Shown in pieces: positions 39,819 to 49,099 of a stretch of 64,000 bases of DNA. A program made the translations under genes and the position numbers. This stretch comes from CAVPJC01 sp963705155 (GTDB lineage: Bacteria > Chloroflexota > Anaerolineae > Anaerolineales > UBA4823): contig CAVPJC010000017.1 of the NCBI GenBank assembly GCA_963705155.1, positions 1-64,000 on the forward strand. Reading direction: 5' to 3'. The notes beneath the pieces are model-generated. The model saw only the letters and a list, made by a program, of their open reading frames with translations. It searched no databases and was not told the DNA's origin. Positions within the stretch are counted from its first letter, which is position 1. Each line of letters begins with the position of its first letter.

Positions 39819-41535
39819 ATCGAAAATAAAAATTTCTCCACCCCCCAGCTCGCCGGGTGAGCCTTGCGCCAGGATACTGCCGCTCATGGCAACTGTGCGG
39901 AGCTGGAAATCATCGATATAATCGGTGCCAGGGCTGAGCCTGAACCGATACACCCACTCCTGGCCCTGGTGCTCAAAAACATCCACCGTATTGGCGAAGG
40001 TTGAAATCACTGCCAGCCGGTTTCCCTCGATGTCCACGGATGATCCAAAGAAGGCTGCAGCCGGGTCGGAGCTGAAGAAAGGCAAGGCGCCGGGCGCCAG
40101 ATCCCCGGGAGCCAACATCAGCTCTGCCTGGACTGCCCACCCGCGATCCCCGCGCTGATACAGGAGCACAGATCCATTCACCGGGTCCATCACAAATTTG
40201 CCGCCATAACTGCTCAGAAACCCGGTGTACCCGGGTTTCCCAACCGCCAGCCAGCTTGCCTGCCCTTCTTCTCCGCCGATCGATACCTGAATACCAAACG
40301 GATTTTCATCCTGTGCAGTAAACCCATCGGAGGCAATGGGTGCAAATGCCTCCTGCGGTGGGGTTTGAAAAACCTGCTCCCACTGATCCCCGGACAGCTC
40401 ATAAAGGGTGACGATCCCCGTTCTCAGATGCGGCTGGTCATAATTGTCCTGATTCAATGGCTGCACCGTGAACGTGCTGAGAGCCAGGGTCTTGCCATAC
40501 AGGTCCAGGAGGATCGAGGACGGCTCGCCGTCTGGAGATGCAGGCACGATCACAGGGGCCAGCTCGCGCCACCCGCCCGCCTCTCGCCGGAAGCTGTACA
40601 CCTCTCCGGCCTCGGGAGACCCGGAGACGACGAGAACGTCTCCAGATAAGACCAGCTCCCGGCCGATTTTTGCGCCGGGGGTCCGGCTGGGGGTGAGTTT
40701 TGCGGTTTCCACCCAATTTGTTCCATCAAATTCAAAGATGTAAACCGCGCCGGTATTATCCCCGGCCTGGGGATCGTCAGCGCCCGGCGCCCCAACCGCA
40801 ACCACCGGTGAAAACAGTTGATCCGTGCTATTGACTGCCACCGATGCTCCAAAATGCTGGTCGTTCTGGAATGCATCCTCACGGTCGCTGGCCGTCAGGG
40901 TGGCCTCGCTGAGCCATTCTCCCGCAGCCGACTTGCGATAAATGTATGCCCTGCCTGCGGCTACGCCAGGGCTGTTCCACAGGGGCGCACCGGTTACCAG
41001 CACATCGCCATCCATATCCAACGAGCCGCCAAAGTAGTCGTAATCTTCCCGTCCTTGCGATGGAAGGAGCTGGCCGGCGAGGATCGTTTCAGATGGAGAA
41101 TCATATACCCTGGGAGTTGGGTCGCTGCTGGCTGGAACAGCCGTGGGGGTCGGGGTTAAAGCTAGCGGGGTGGAGGTGCCCACCGGCAGGACAGCCGGGG
41201 CGGGACGCAGGTTGGTAAAGATCCACTCCACCATTACCAGAACGCAGCACGGCAAACCCGGCCCAGAACACAGCGCGCAGTGGCAGAGTCAAATAGCGCA
41301 GGCGGGTATGGCTTTGATCCGCCTGAACAATATTATCCATGGATAAGGGGGCTGGAGCCGACATCCAGCGCCGGGAGGCCTGCGCGCGCAGCCCCTGGTA
41401 GAGCTGCACGTCAGCCTGGCAGGACGGGCAGGCAGAAAGGTGCGCCTGCAACTCGGCGCGCTGCACTGTGTTGAGCGTACGCCCGTCGAGCTCCATCAAA
41501 TACAGCTTAAAAATGCTTTGGTGGATATCACTCAC
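39807..41535 (-). CDS. Anti-sigma factor with zinc-finger and FG-GAP outer domain (one frameshift)
   Basis: The N-terminus has the HCC zinc-binding anti-sigma motif L-Q-A-H-L-S-A-C-P-S-C-Q near residue 30. One transmembrane helix around residues 80-110 and a Thr/Pro linker (T-P-L-A-L-T-P-T-P-T-A-V-P) lead to about 400 outer residues of FG-GAP beta-propeller repeats (D-Y-D-Y-F-G-G-S-L-D-M-D-G-D, F-G-A-S-V-A-V, F-F-G-S-S-V-D-I-E-G-N). A frame change near 41235 separates the cytoplasmic and outer parts. The outer propeller may sense a ligand and release the sigma factor. It overlaps the sigma gene by 4 bp. Confidence 0.8.
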
Positions 41536-42122
41536 GGCTGCACCTCGTCTCGCAGGTGGGCAAATTCAGGGCGGGTGCGGATCTGGCCGCGCAGGCGGGC
41601 GAAAGCGTTGTACAGGCGGGTATAGACCGTTTTTTCTTTGACCCCAAGCACCTGGCTGATCTCGCTGATCGGCATGTCGTGGGCCAGGCGCAGCACAACC
41701 ACCAGGCGGTGCTTCTCGTCCAGGCCGTCCACCAGATCCCACAATTCATGGCGGGTCTCGTCTTCGACCACCTGCGCTTCCGGGTCGAGCTGGCGAGGGG
41801 TCAGGCGGATGAGCGACTCCCATACCTGCTGCAAAGCCAGGCGGGCGGCGCGCTTGCGCAGGATCATACGGCAGTTATTAACGGCAATCGTCATCAACCA
41901 GGCTTTGAAATTGCTGCCCACCTGGTAACGCTTCAGAGCAGCGGCAGCCTGGACAAAGGTAATTTGAGCCGCATCCTGGGCGTCTGCAGGATCACGCAGA
42001 ATAGAAAGCGCCAGGCGATAGACCGGCGCGCTGTATTCGCTCACCATGGTCTCCTTGACAGCCGGATCATCAACTCCGCAACTGCCGATAAGATGATCTA
42101 TATCAGTTCTGAGCATTTCCAT
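41532..42122 (-). CDS. ECF-type RNA polymerase sigma factor
   Basis: 196 residues. Sigma-2 region (Y-R-L-A-L-S-I-L-R-D-P-A-D-A-Q-D-A-A-Q at about 35-53, then F-K-A-W-L-M-T-I-A-V-N) and sigma-4 region (L-R-L-A-H-D-M-P-I-S-E-I-S-Q-V-L-G-V then K-T-V-Y-T-R-L). There is no region 3, as in ECF factors. It is coupled by overlap to its anti-sigma factor. A palindrome just upstream (42146-42160) may take part in its regulation. The target genes are unknown. Confidence 0.92.
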   Translation of the reverse strand: MEMLRTDIDHLIGSCGVDDPAVKETMVSEYSAPVYRLALSILRDPADAQDAAQITFVQAAAALKRYQVGSNFKAWLMTIAVNNCRMILRKRAARLALQQVWESLIRLTPRQLDPEAQVVEDETRHELWDLVDGLDEKHRLVVVLRLAHDMPISEISQVLGVKEKTVYTRLYNAFARLRGQIRTRPEFAHLRDEVQP

Positions 42123-42145
42123 CCTATTCTATATAATGCATTGTA

Positions 42146-42160
42146 CAGGAAAATTTCCTG
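42146..42160. promoter_or_regulatory. 15-bp palindrome at the ECF sigma promoter
   Basis: CAGGAAA-A-TTTCCTG, perfect 7-bp arms around one central base, 24 bp upstream of the sigma start. AT-rich TATA-like sequence lies between it and the gene. It is a likely operator or part of an autoregulated promoter. Confidence 0.4.
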
Positions 42161-42255
42161 ATTTTTGACACACTGGAAATTGCAATGACAAGATTGAAGT
42201 GGATTGGATGGCAAGCGTAACCCTGCGTATTTTCCGCCAGTGCGGGGTGTTAATA

Positions 42256-42303
42256 CAAACACCACACCCTGTCCGGGGTAATCCCGCCAGAGTGTGGTGT
42301 TTG
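42256..42303 (-). terminator. Terminator of the hdr/flox operon
   Basis: 16-bp stem CAAACACCACACCCTG / CAGAGTGTGGTGTTTG (one mismatch) with a 16-nt loop, 135 bp after the last flox gene. It is followed on the minus strand by TATTAAC. The remaining bases in 42161-42437 show nothing else. Confidence 0.65.
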
Positions 42304-42437
42304 ATTCGTCTTAGGTGCAATCCGGCACTGACCAGTGTACGGCTATTTATATCCTGTCTTCAATCTAGAGTTTATCAAACAGCTAACAAGAATTTCGACC
42401 TGCTCTCCCACAGATTTTTAAGATCCAAATTTTTCAA

Positions 42438-43283
42438 TTACAAGAAATTCTCCAACAACCCTGCCACTTCTTTCATCGTAAAAACCGGGCCATCCACACA
42501 CACCAGCTTTTCGCCCAGGTTGCAGCGCCCGCACTTTCCCAGACCGCAGTGCATGCGGGCTTCGAGCGTGACATAGTTCTGCGCCGGGTCAAAACCCATA
42601 TTCTCCAGTAATTTGCCCACAAAGTGGATCATGATGGGCGGACCGCAGGTGATGGTTACAGTATTAATTGGCGAGGGAGCCACTCTCTCGAGCAACTGGG
42701 TGATCAAGCCCACATTCCGATCCCACTCTTGATCGGGGTTATCCACCGTCAGGTGCAGCTCAGTATCGGGAGCCGCGTTCCACTCCTCATACTCATCGGT
42801 GAACACCAGCAGTGTCGGGTGCCGCGCCGCCCACAGGATGGTGAGGTGCCCGTACTCGCTGCGGTGATCGAGCACATACTGAATAACCGGACGCAGTGGT
42901 GCACCGCCGATCCCGCCGCCGATAACGACCAGATTTTTGCCTTTAAACTCGTCCATCGGGAACCAATTACCCATCGGGCCGCGCACCCCGACGATATCAC
43001 CATCCCCAAGTTCGTGCAAAGCCGTGGTGACGTTGCCCAGGCGGTTGACGGCAAAATCCAGGTAGGGTCCCCGCTGCGGGATGTTGGCAATTCCAAAAGG
43101 CGCTTCTCCGTAGCCAAAAGCAGATACGAAGGCAAATTGGCCCGGCTTGTAATCTGCAAAGGCCTGGCTGCCGCCATTGAGCAACCTGACGCGGAAGAGC
43201 TTGATCTCGGCTGCCAGGTCTTTGACTTCCGAGATTTCACCCAGGTAAGGCAGCATTGGGTTTGGATGGGTGGACTCGATCAT
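42438..43283 (-). CDS. FloxA/AsrB-like FAD, NAD(P)H and [2Fe-2S] oxidoreductase subunit
   Basis: 281 residues of the ferredoxin-NADP reductase/PyrK type. FAD is held by the barrel (V-R-G-P-M-G-N-W-F-P), NAD(P)H by V-V-I-G-G-G-I-G-G-A-P-L, and [2Fe-2S] by a four-Cys tail (H-C-G-L-G-K-C-G-R-C then L-V-C-V-D-G-P-V-F). The same protein class includes anaerobic sulfite reductase subunit B, sulfhydrogenase gamma and FloxA. Placed after MvhD-like and HdrA genes, it is probably the entry point for NAD(P)H electrons. Uninterrupted; its start overlaps the upstream subunit gene. Confidence 0.85.
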   Translation of the reverse strand: MIESTHPNPMLPYLGEISEVKDLAAEIKLFRVRLLNGGSQAFADYKPGQFAFVSAFGYGEAPFGIANIPQRGPYLDFAVNRLGNVTTALHELGDGDIVGVRGPMGNWFPMDEFKGKNLVVIGGGIGGAPLRPVIQYVLDHRSEYGHLTILWAARHPTLLVFTDEYEEWNAAPDTELHLTVDNPDQEWDRNVGLITQLLERVAPSPINTVTITCGPPIMIHFVGKLLENMGFDPAQNYVTLEARMHCGLGKCGRCNLGEKLVCVDGPVFTMKEVAGLLENFL

Positions 43284-44276
43284 GACCGCCTCCCAATTTC
43301 CATCAGCACTTCAGTTATATCTATGTTAACCGGGCAGGCGTCCACACAGCGCCCGCAGCCTGTGCAGGCTACGGTGCCGTCAAGGCCATACTGCTCCGGG
43401 TAATAATAGAACTTGCACAGGAAGCGATTGCGCAGGCGTTCGCCTTTGGCGGCGCGAGGCTTGTGACCTCCGGCAATACGACGATAGTTTTCGCCGGCGC
43501 AGCTATCCCAACAACGAATACGCTCAAACTGCCCGGGTGTGGGCAGCGCCTCATCGCGGACGGCGAAACACCGGCAGGTTGGGCACACATAAGCGCAGAT
43601 CCGGCAGCTGAGGCAGCGTTCAGACATGCGCTCCCAGTATTCGTCATTGAAATGGACGGGCCAGGTTTCTCGATTCAATAAGCGGCAGGGGTTGGCCGCG
43701 AGGCGGTTCCGGCAATTCACCGTTGAAATCCGCCAACGATAACCCCTGGAGCAGCGCTTCTCCCTTCTCAGTTATCGCTTCGATAACAAATCCATCCTCG
43801 ACTTCTGTAAGGAACATATCCAGACCGGTTTTATCATCAGGCGCGCCGCCGGTGCTGGTGCAAAAGCAGCTCGGCTCCATTTCCTTGCAAGCCAGACCAA
43901 TCAGCGTGGCGTTCTCTCGCCGCCGGGAGTAGTATGGATCAACAGGTTCGCTATCGATGAACACAGCATCGAGCACCTGCATACCCCGCGCGTCGCACGG
44001 GCGCACACCAAAGATCACTGGCATCCCTTCGGAAGTAGTTTCAGTCAGCTTTACCTGCTGACCCACTTTTTCGATGGTCAGCAAGCGCTCGGTGGGCGGG
44101 AAGAAGGCATCCTTGACAGACATCCGCGGACGGGTGGAACCCCAGGCGATATCGCCGCTGTTTTCAACCGCGTGGTACAGGACCACACCGGCAACACTCT
44201 TTGGGGCAATCAGGGGCCGCTCCCGGGCTAAATTGTCCAACCAACCAACAAGTTGTGCTTGTGTGATGAGGTTCAT
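43280..44276 (-). CDS. FloxB/AsrA-like 4Fe-4S dicluster subunit (one frameshift)
   Basis: About 332 residues after correction. The N-terminal two-thirds (V-K-L-T-E-T-T-S-E-G, F-G-V-R-P-C-D-A-R-G-M-Q-V-L, I-G-L-A-C) matches the sulfhydrogenase beta/AsrA family. The C-terminus carries two ferredoxin sets: C-L-S-C-R-I-C-A-Y-V-C-P-T-C and C-T-G-C-G-R-C-V-D-A-C-P. A frame change near 43680 divides the halves. It starts 1 bp after the preceding stop. It probably conducts electrons between FloxA and the MvhD-like part. Confidence 0.83.
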
Positions 44277-45620
44277 TCAGGCCTCTTTGTACTCACCCGC
44301 CAGGATGGTGACAATTGGCGATACGACGGGAGCCAGTCCGGCGCGGAAGCCGAAGTTTTTTTCGATCTCCAGCGCCAGCTTCTGGTTAAGGTAGCTGATG
44401 GGAATATCCATTGGGCAGACACGTTCACATTCATTACAGCCGATGCAGCGTCCAGCCAGGTGATAGGCGCGCCCCAGGTGGAAGGTCCGTTTTTCGTTTA
44501 CCCCGATCCCCATGCCAACCCAGGTCGAGTTGTCGCGCTCGTACAGGCAGGTGGGACAATCGCACAGCGGGCAAGCCTGGCGGCAGGCATAACAACGGAT
44601 GCAACGATCGAACTGGCTCAACCAGAACGTCATCCGTTCGGCCGGCTCGGCTGCTTCGAGTTGGACGATGCCGGGCACAACCGGCGGTGATAGGTGATCG
44701 ACACGCATGGAAGGGTCGCCAATGAGGGTGTCGTACACGGGCGGGAGGCGCTCGCTGCACGTCGCACACCGGGTTTGCAGGTCGCCGCCTTCAGCGCGGA
44801 TGCCATCACAAATCACCCCTATGGCATGCACCTGCTGGCGTTCGAAGGCGTTCTCTGCCACCAGCACATTGATGGCGCGGCTATCGCACGGCTTGACGAT
44901 CACTGCCACCGGCCTAGACGGTTCATTGTCCTTCACCGGGTGAAGCTTGTCACGCAGGTAGGTGGTCAGGTTGTGGGTGCAATCTGGATTCCAGACCAAT
45001 CGTTCGACGTCGTCAGGCTGATAGATAAACGCCGGCCGCGTGCGACCGCGTGGACCCACCTCATAACCGATGGCGCATCCAACCTGTCCACTGGCGAGCA
45101 GATCAAAGACCCTGGCGCGGATCGCGTCCGTTTTCCCGGCGCAGTCAGATGCGGTATATTCCACGGGCTCGGTGGAAGGCAATACCAGGTCGCATGCCGC
45201 GCCCAATTCATTCCTCCCTATTCGCCATTTTACCGGTCCCAGAGCTCGAACCCCATCCACAAATTCGTTGGCGATGTGCGCAAAGCGCTCGCCTTCAGAT
45301 GCCGATACCCAGTCCAGCCGCAGGCGTTGTGGCTCCAAACCGGCAAATTCCATCAGGGCCTTCACGACAGGCAGTCGCTTGGCCGTACGGTGATTGCCGG
45401 TATCGTAGTGGCATTCGCCGATGTGACACCCCAGCACCAGGACACCATCGGCGCCCTGATCGAAGGTGCGCATGATGATCTCTGGCGAGACCCGCCCCGA
45501 GCACGGGACGCGGATGGCCCGGATATTGGCGGGTGACTTCAGCCGGGCGATCCCGGCGCCGTCTGCGCCGGTGTAGGAGCACCAGGTACATAGAAAAGCG
45601 ATGATTTTCGGCTCGTACAT
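44277..45620 (-). CDS. Fusion of MvhD-like (FloxD) and FrhB-like 4Fe-4S protein
   Basis: 447 residues in one unbroken frame. Residues 1-135 are an MvhD/FlpD domain (F-L-C-T-W-C-S-Y-T-G-A-D, V-L-V-L-G-C-H-I-G-E-C-H-Y), the [2Fe-2S] protein that docks on HdrA. The rest resembles F420-hydrogenase beta/FdhB proteins (V-A-V-I-V-K-P-C-D-S-R-A-I-N) and ends with two ferredoxin motifs (C-I-R-C-Y-A-C-R-Q-A-C-P, C-I-G-C-N-E-C-E-R-V-C-P). Its ATG overlaps the stop of the large hdrA (TGATG). The Cys in the MvhD part is not replaced by Sec. It probably joins Flox to Hdr. Confidence 0.83.
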   Translation of the reverse strand: MYEPKIIAFLCTWCSYTGADGAGIARLKSPANIRAIRVPCSGRVSPEIIMRTFDQGADGVLVLGCHIGECHYDTGNHRTAKRLPVVKALMEFAGLEPQRLRLDWVSASEGERFAHIANEFVDGVRALGPVKWRIGRNELGAACDLVLPSTEPVEYTASDCAGKTDAIRARVFDLLASGQVGCAIGYEVGPRGRTRPAFIYQPDDVERLVWNPDCTHNLTTYLRDKLHPVKDNEPSRPVAVIVKPCDSRAINVLVAENAFERQQVHAIGVICDGIRAEGGDLQTRCATCSERLPPVYDTLIGDPSMRVDHLSPPVVPGIVQLEAAEPAERMTFWLSQFDRCIRCYACRQACPLCDCPTCLYERDNSTWVGMGIGVNEKRTFHLGRAYHLAGRCIGCNECERVCPMDIPISYLNQKLALEIEKNFGFRAGLAPVVSPIVTILAGEYKEA

Positions 45621-48600
45621 CACGCCACCTCAGCAGGAAAATCCACCGATAACGCGCCGATGATCTCCGAGACAAGCTGGCGGTCATCAAAGTGGATCAG
45701 CGTCATGGCTTTGTTAGGGCAGGCTGCCGCACACGTGCCGCAGCCCTTGCACAGGTAACCATTGACTTGCGCTGCGCCGTTGGAAAGGGTTATTGCATCG
45801 TATGGGCAGGCTTCAACGCACTGTCCGCAGCCCGCACAGCGCATAAGATTTACTTCGGCGATGGAGGGGTCGAGGGCGATCGTGCCCTGGTCGATCAGCG
45901 AGAGAGCCACAGCCGCAGCGGCCCCGGCCTGGGCTACGCTGTCGGGGATATCCTTGGGGATTGGCAGGCGCCCGCCAGGTAGATGCCCTCTGTGGTCGTC
46001 TCGACCGGAGCCAGCTTGGGGTGACGCTCGAGGAAGAATCCATCGCGGCTGCGGCTGACCCCGAAGGTTGCTGCTACCTGGGCTGTATCTGCTTGCGGTT
46101 CAAAGCCGGTGGACAGGATGACCATATCCACTGCCACATGATCTGGCTGGTTGTGAAAGGCTTCATCCCAGTGACGACAGTTTGCCATCCTGCTGGTTGA
46201 TGTCCCTGACCCGCCCGTGATAGAAATGCACGCCCGTTTTTGCGGTGCGGTTGTAGAACTCTTCGTAGCCCTTGCCGAAGGAACGCATATCGCGGTAGAT
46301 CTCGTGGACTTCAGCGCCCACATAATCATGCACCAGCTGCGCAAGCTTGAGCGAGTACATGCAGCAGGCGCGCGAGCAGTATTCGTGGTACCTGCTATCG
46401 CGGGAGCCGACGCAATGCACAATGGCGACGGATTTTGGCGGCTGCCCGTTTTTGAGCAGGACTTTCCGGTTGTGGGGCCGCTGGCGTTGATCAGGCGCTC
46501 GAATTCCATGGCGGTGATCACATTGTCCAGCCTGCCATAGCCCAATTCGGGGGCTCTGGACGGGGTCGAAATCCTTGAAGCCGGTTGCCAGGATGATGGT
46601 GCCAACGGTCAGATCGAGCCACTCATCTGCCATTTCATGGTTGATGGCACCCCGCTCGCAGGCTGCCACGCATTCCAGGCATTCGGAGCAGATGCCGCAG
46701 CGCAGGCAGCGCTCCGCTCTCCTGAATGGCTTCTTCTTCTGTCAGAGCCAGGTCCACCTCGTGGAAGTTGTGGATCCGTTCTTCGAGGGGGATAGACTTG
46801 ATGGGAACGCGCCCATTTTGGGCAGCTTCGCCCGGTGCTGAACTTGGCTTCGATATCCTCCGGGCTGAGAGTCACCACCGGGAATTTACGCGGCTCTTTC
46901 AAACCCTTCTCTCCGCGCAGGTAGCGGTCGATGCTCCGGGCAGACATGTGACCTTCACCAATGGCATCCACCACAAAGAAGGTCACGCCGCGGTGCACAT
47001 CACCGGCGACGAAAACGCCTTTCAGCGTGGTTTTCATCGCTTCATCGGATTGAACGCCCACCGGGAAGCGGGTATTAATGCTGCCATCCTGCGGCAGGAA
47101 CGAGAAGTCGGGACCCTGCCCAATAGCCCAGACGACGATGTCAGCAGGTAAGATGTGCTCGGTGCCGGGGATCTCGGTAATATCGGGGCGGCCGCGCTTG
47201 AAGCCGCGGAAGATCACTTCCATGCAGCGCACGCCGACGATTTTCTCGTCTTTCACGACAATTTCTTTGAAGGTGCGAGCCGGGAAACATCTGCACACCT
47301 TCTTCTTCAGCCACACCCACCTCCCACTCGAAGCCCGGCATCTCGCCGCGCGATTCCAGGCAAGCCATGCGCACTTCCTCTGCCCCCAGGCGCAGCACGG
47401 TGCGGGATGTATCCAGGGCCACATTGCCCCCGCCCAGCACCACCACCTTTTTACCGTCAGGTCGATCTTCTGCCCAGGCAGGCCTTGCGCAGAACATCCA
47501 GGCTCATCCAGTTATCGGGATGGTTGGCGTTGCGGATGGGCAGCTTTTTGGCGACGTGGGCGCCGGTGGCGATCAGCACGGCATGGTAGCCATTTCTCCA
47601 GCAGACCGGGGATATCGTCCACCCAGGTATTCAGGCGTAGTTCCACGCCTTCATCCACGATTTGCTGGATTTCCCAATCGAGCAGCTCGGTTGGCAGGCG
47701 GTGAGGCGGGATACCCACCCGCATCATGCCGCCCGCTACGGGCAGGGAGTCGAAGACGGTGACCGCGTGACCGAGGCGCACCAGGTCCAGAGCGGCGGTG
47801 AGACCGGCTGGTCCGGCGCCGATAATGGCGATCTTTTTACCGGTGGGCTGCGGGTTGTGCTGGAACGGCGTGCCAACGATGGATTTATCGCGCATGTTGG
47901 GCAGCTCGTCACGGTGCTCATACGCCCAATCGGAGACGAAGCGCTTCAGCCCCATGATATTCACCGGGCTCGTCATATCTTGCCGCGCGAGCAGGCGTCT
48001 TCGCAGCGGTGGTTGCACACCCGTCCGCATACCGAAGGGAAGGGATGCTCGCGCCGGATCGCCCAATAGGCATCGGCATAGCGCTTCTGGTGGATCAGGG
48101 CAATATAGCCCTGGGCACGCTGGTCGGTGGGGCAGGCATGCGGCAGGGGGCGATACCCTTTTTCTCGATGGTATATGCGCCAGGCACAGACTGGGCCGAG
48201 AAGCGGTAAGTGGCTTTGCGCGTGCTCAAGCCCAGGTCGAAGGGATTGCTGACCTCGATCGGGCACACGCTGGCGCAGTTGCCGCAACCGGTGCATTTGT
48301 TTTCATCAATATAACGCGGCTTGCGGTGCACGCGTACATTGTAGTTGCCAACATAACCGGAGACCGCTTCGACTTCACTGTAGCTCAGCAGGCTGATGTT
48401 TTCGTGGCGTCCAACGGACACCATTTTGGGTGTGAGTATTCAGGCCGCACAGTCGAGGGTTGGAAAGGTCTTATAGAGCTGAGCCATGTGCCCGCCGATG
48501 CATGGCTCGCGCTCGACCAGGTAGACCTGCTTGCCGGCATCTGCCAGGCGCAGGGCTGCCTCCATGCCGGCAATGCCGCCGCCCACAACCAGCGCGGCAG

Positions 48601-49032
48601 GCGTCATCTTCACCTGGCGCATGTCCAGCGGGGGGTGATGGTGCACGCGGCGCACGGCTGCGCTACCATGCTCTTGGCCTTATTGGTTGCCTGCGTGGCG
48701 GTCATCGACCACCCAGGAGCAATGCTCGCGGATGTTGGCCATCTGGAAGAAGAACGGGTTCAGTCCGCCTTCCTGGCATGCCCGGCGGAAGGTGGGCTCG
48801 TGCATCAAAGGCGAGCAGGAAGCCACCACAACCCGGTTCAGGCCATATTCTTTGATATCCTGTTTGATCAGATCCTGGCCGGGGTCGGAGCACATGTAGG
48901 TGTAATCACGCGCGAGCACGACACCATCCAGCCCGCGAGCATACTCCGCCACCGCCGCCACATCCACGTTGCGGCGATATTGGTGCCGCAGTGGCAGACA
49001 TAGACGCCGGTTTTTATCTTTGAAAGGTTCAT
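45620..49032 (-). CDS. Large HdrA with GltD-like insert and selenocysteine (UGA 48440-48442), many frameshifts
   Basis: Flavin/Fe-S core of a heterodisulfide-reductase-type complex, about 1,137 residues. Order: N-terminal V-C-H-C-G-T-N-I-A; FAD site L-V-V-G-G-G-I-A-G-M-E-A; T-L-D-C-A-A-U-I-L-T-P-K-M with UGA; [4Fe-4S] C-T-G-C-G-N-C-A-S-V-C-P. Then comes a GltD/NfnB-like insert of about 450 residues (V-C-G-R-V-C-N-H-R-C-E, I-I-G-A-G-P-A-G-L-T, V-L-G-G-G-N-V-A-L-D), the HdrA rest (I-V-H-C-V-G-S-R, Y-C-S-R-A-C-C-M-Y) and two C-terminal ferredoxin motifs. Start 49032 has AGGAGG 8 nt upstream. Indels lie near 48970, 48690, 48665, 48130, 47960, 47600, 47500, 47300, 46820, 46720, 46570, 46190 and 45930. 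The insert should bind NAD(P)H. Confidence 0.85.
48406..48422 (-). other. Candidate SECIS hairpin of the large hdrA
   Basis: GGUGUCC-GUU-GGACGCC, a 7-bp stem (one U-G pair) with a 3-nt loop starting with G, beginning 17 nt after the UGA. Its distance and stem are identical to those in the other hdrA; only the loop differs. Confidence 0.7.
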
Positions 49033-49099
49033 CTGGAGAGCCTCCTTTATCATACGGAGTGGGGCCGACCCATGCCTGGACACTACTTGCGTGATCCGA

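Noticed and set aside
44694..45536. Long plus-strand frame over the MvhD fusion gene
   Set aside because: Shadow of a GC-rich gene on the other strand, with no motif or ribosome-binding site.
48095..48424. Pieces of the large hdrA as separate genes (ferredoxin, GltD, FAD oxidoreductase, 45620-45910 ferredoxin)
   Set aside because: Consecutive pieces continue one HdrA alignment without intergenic space or ribosome-binding sites; they are the product of indels and the UGA.
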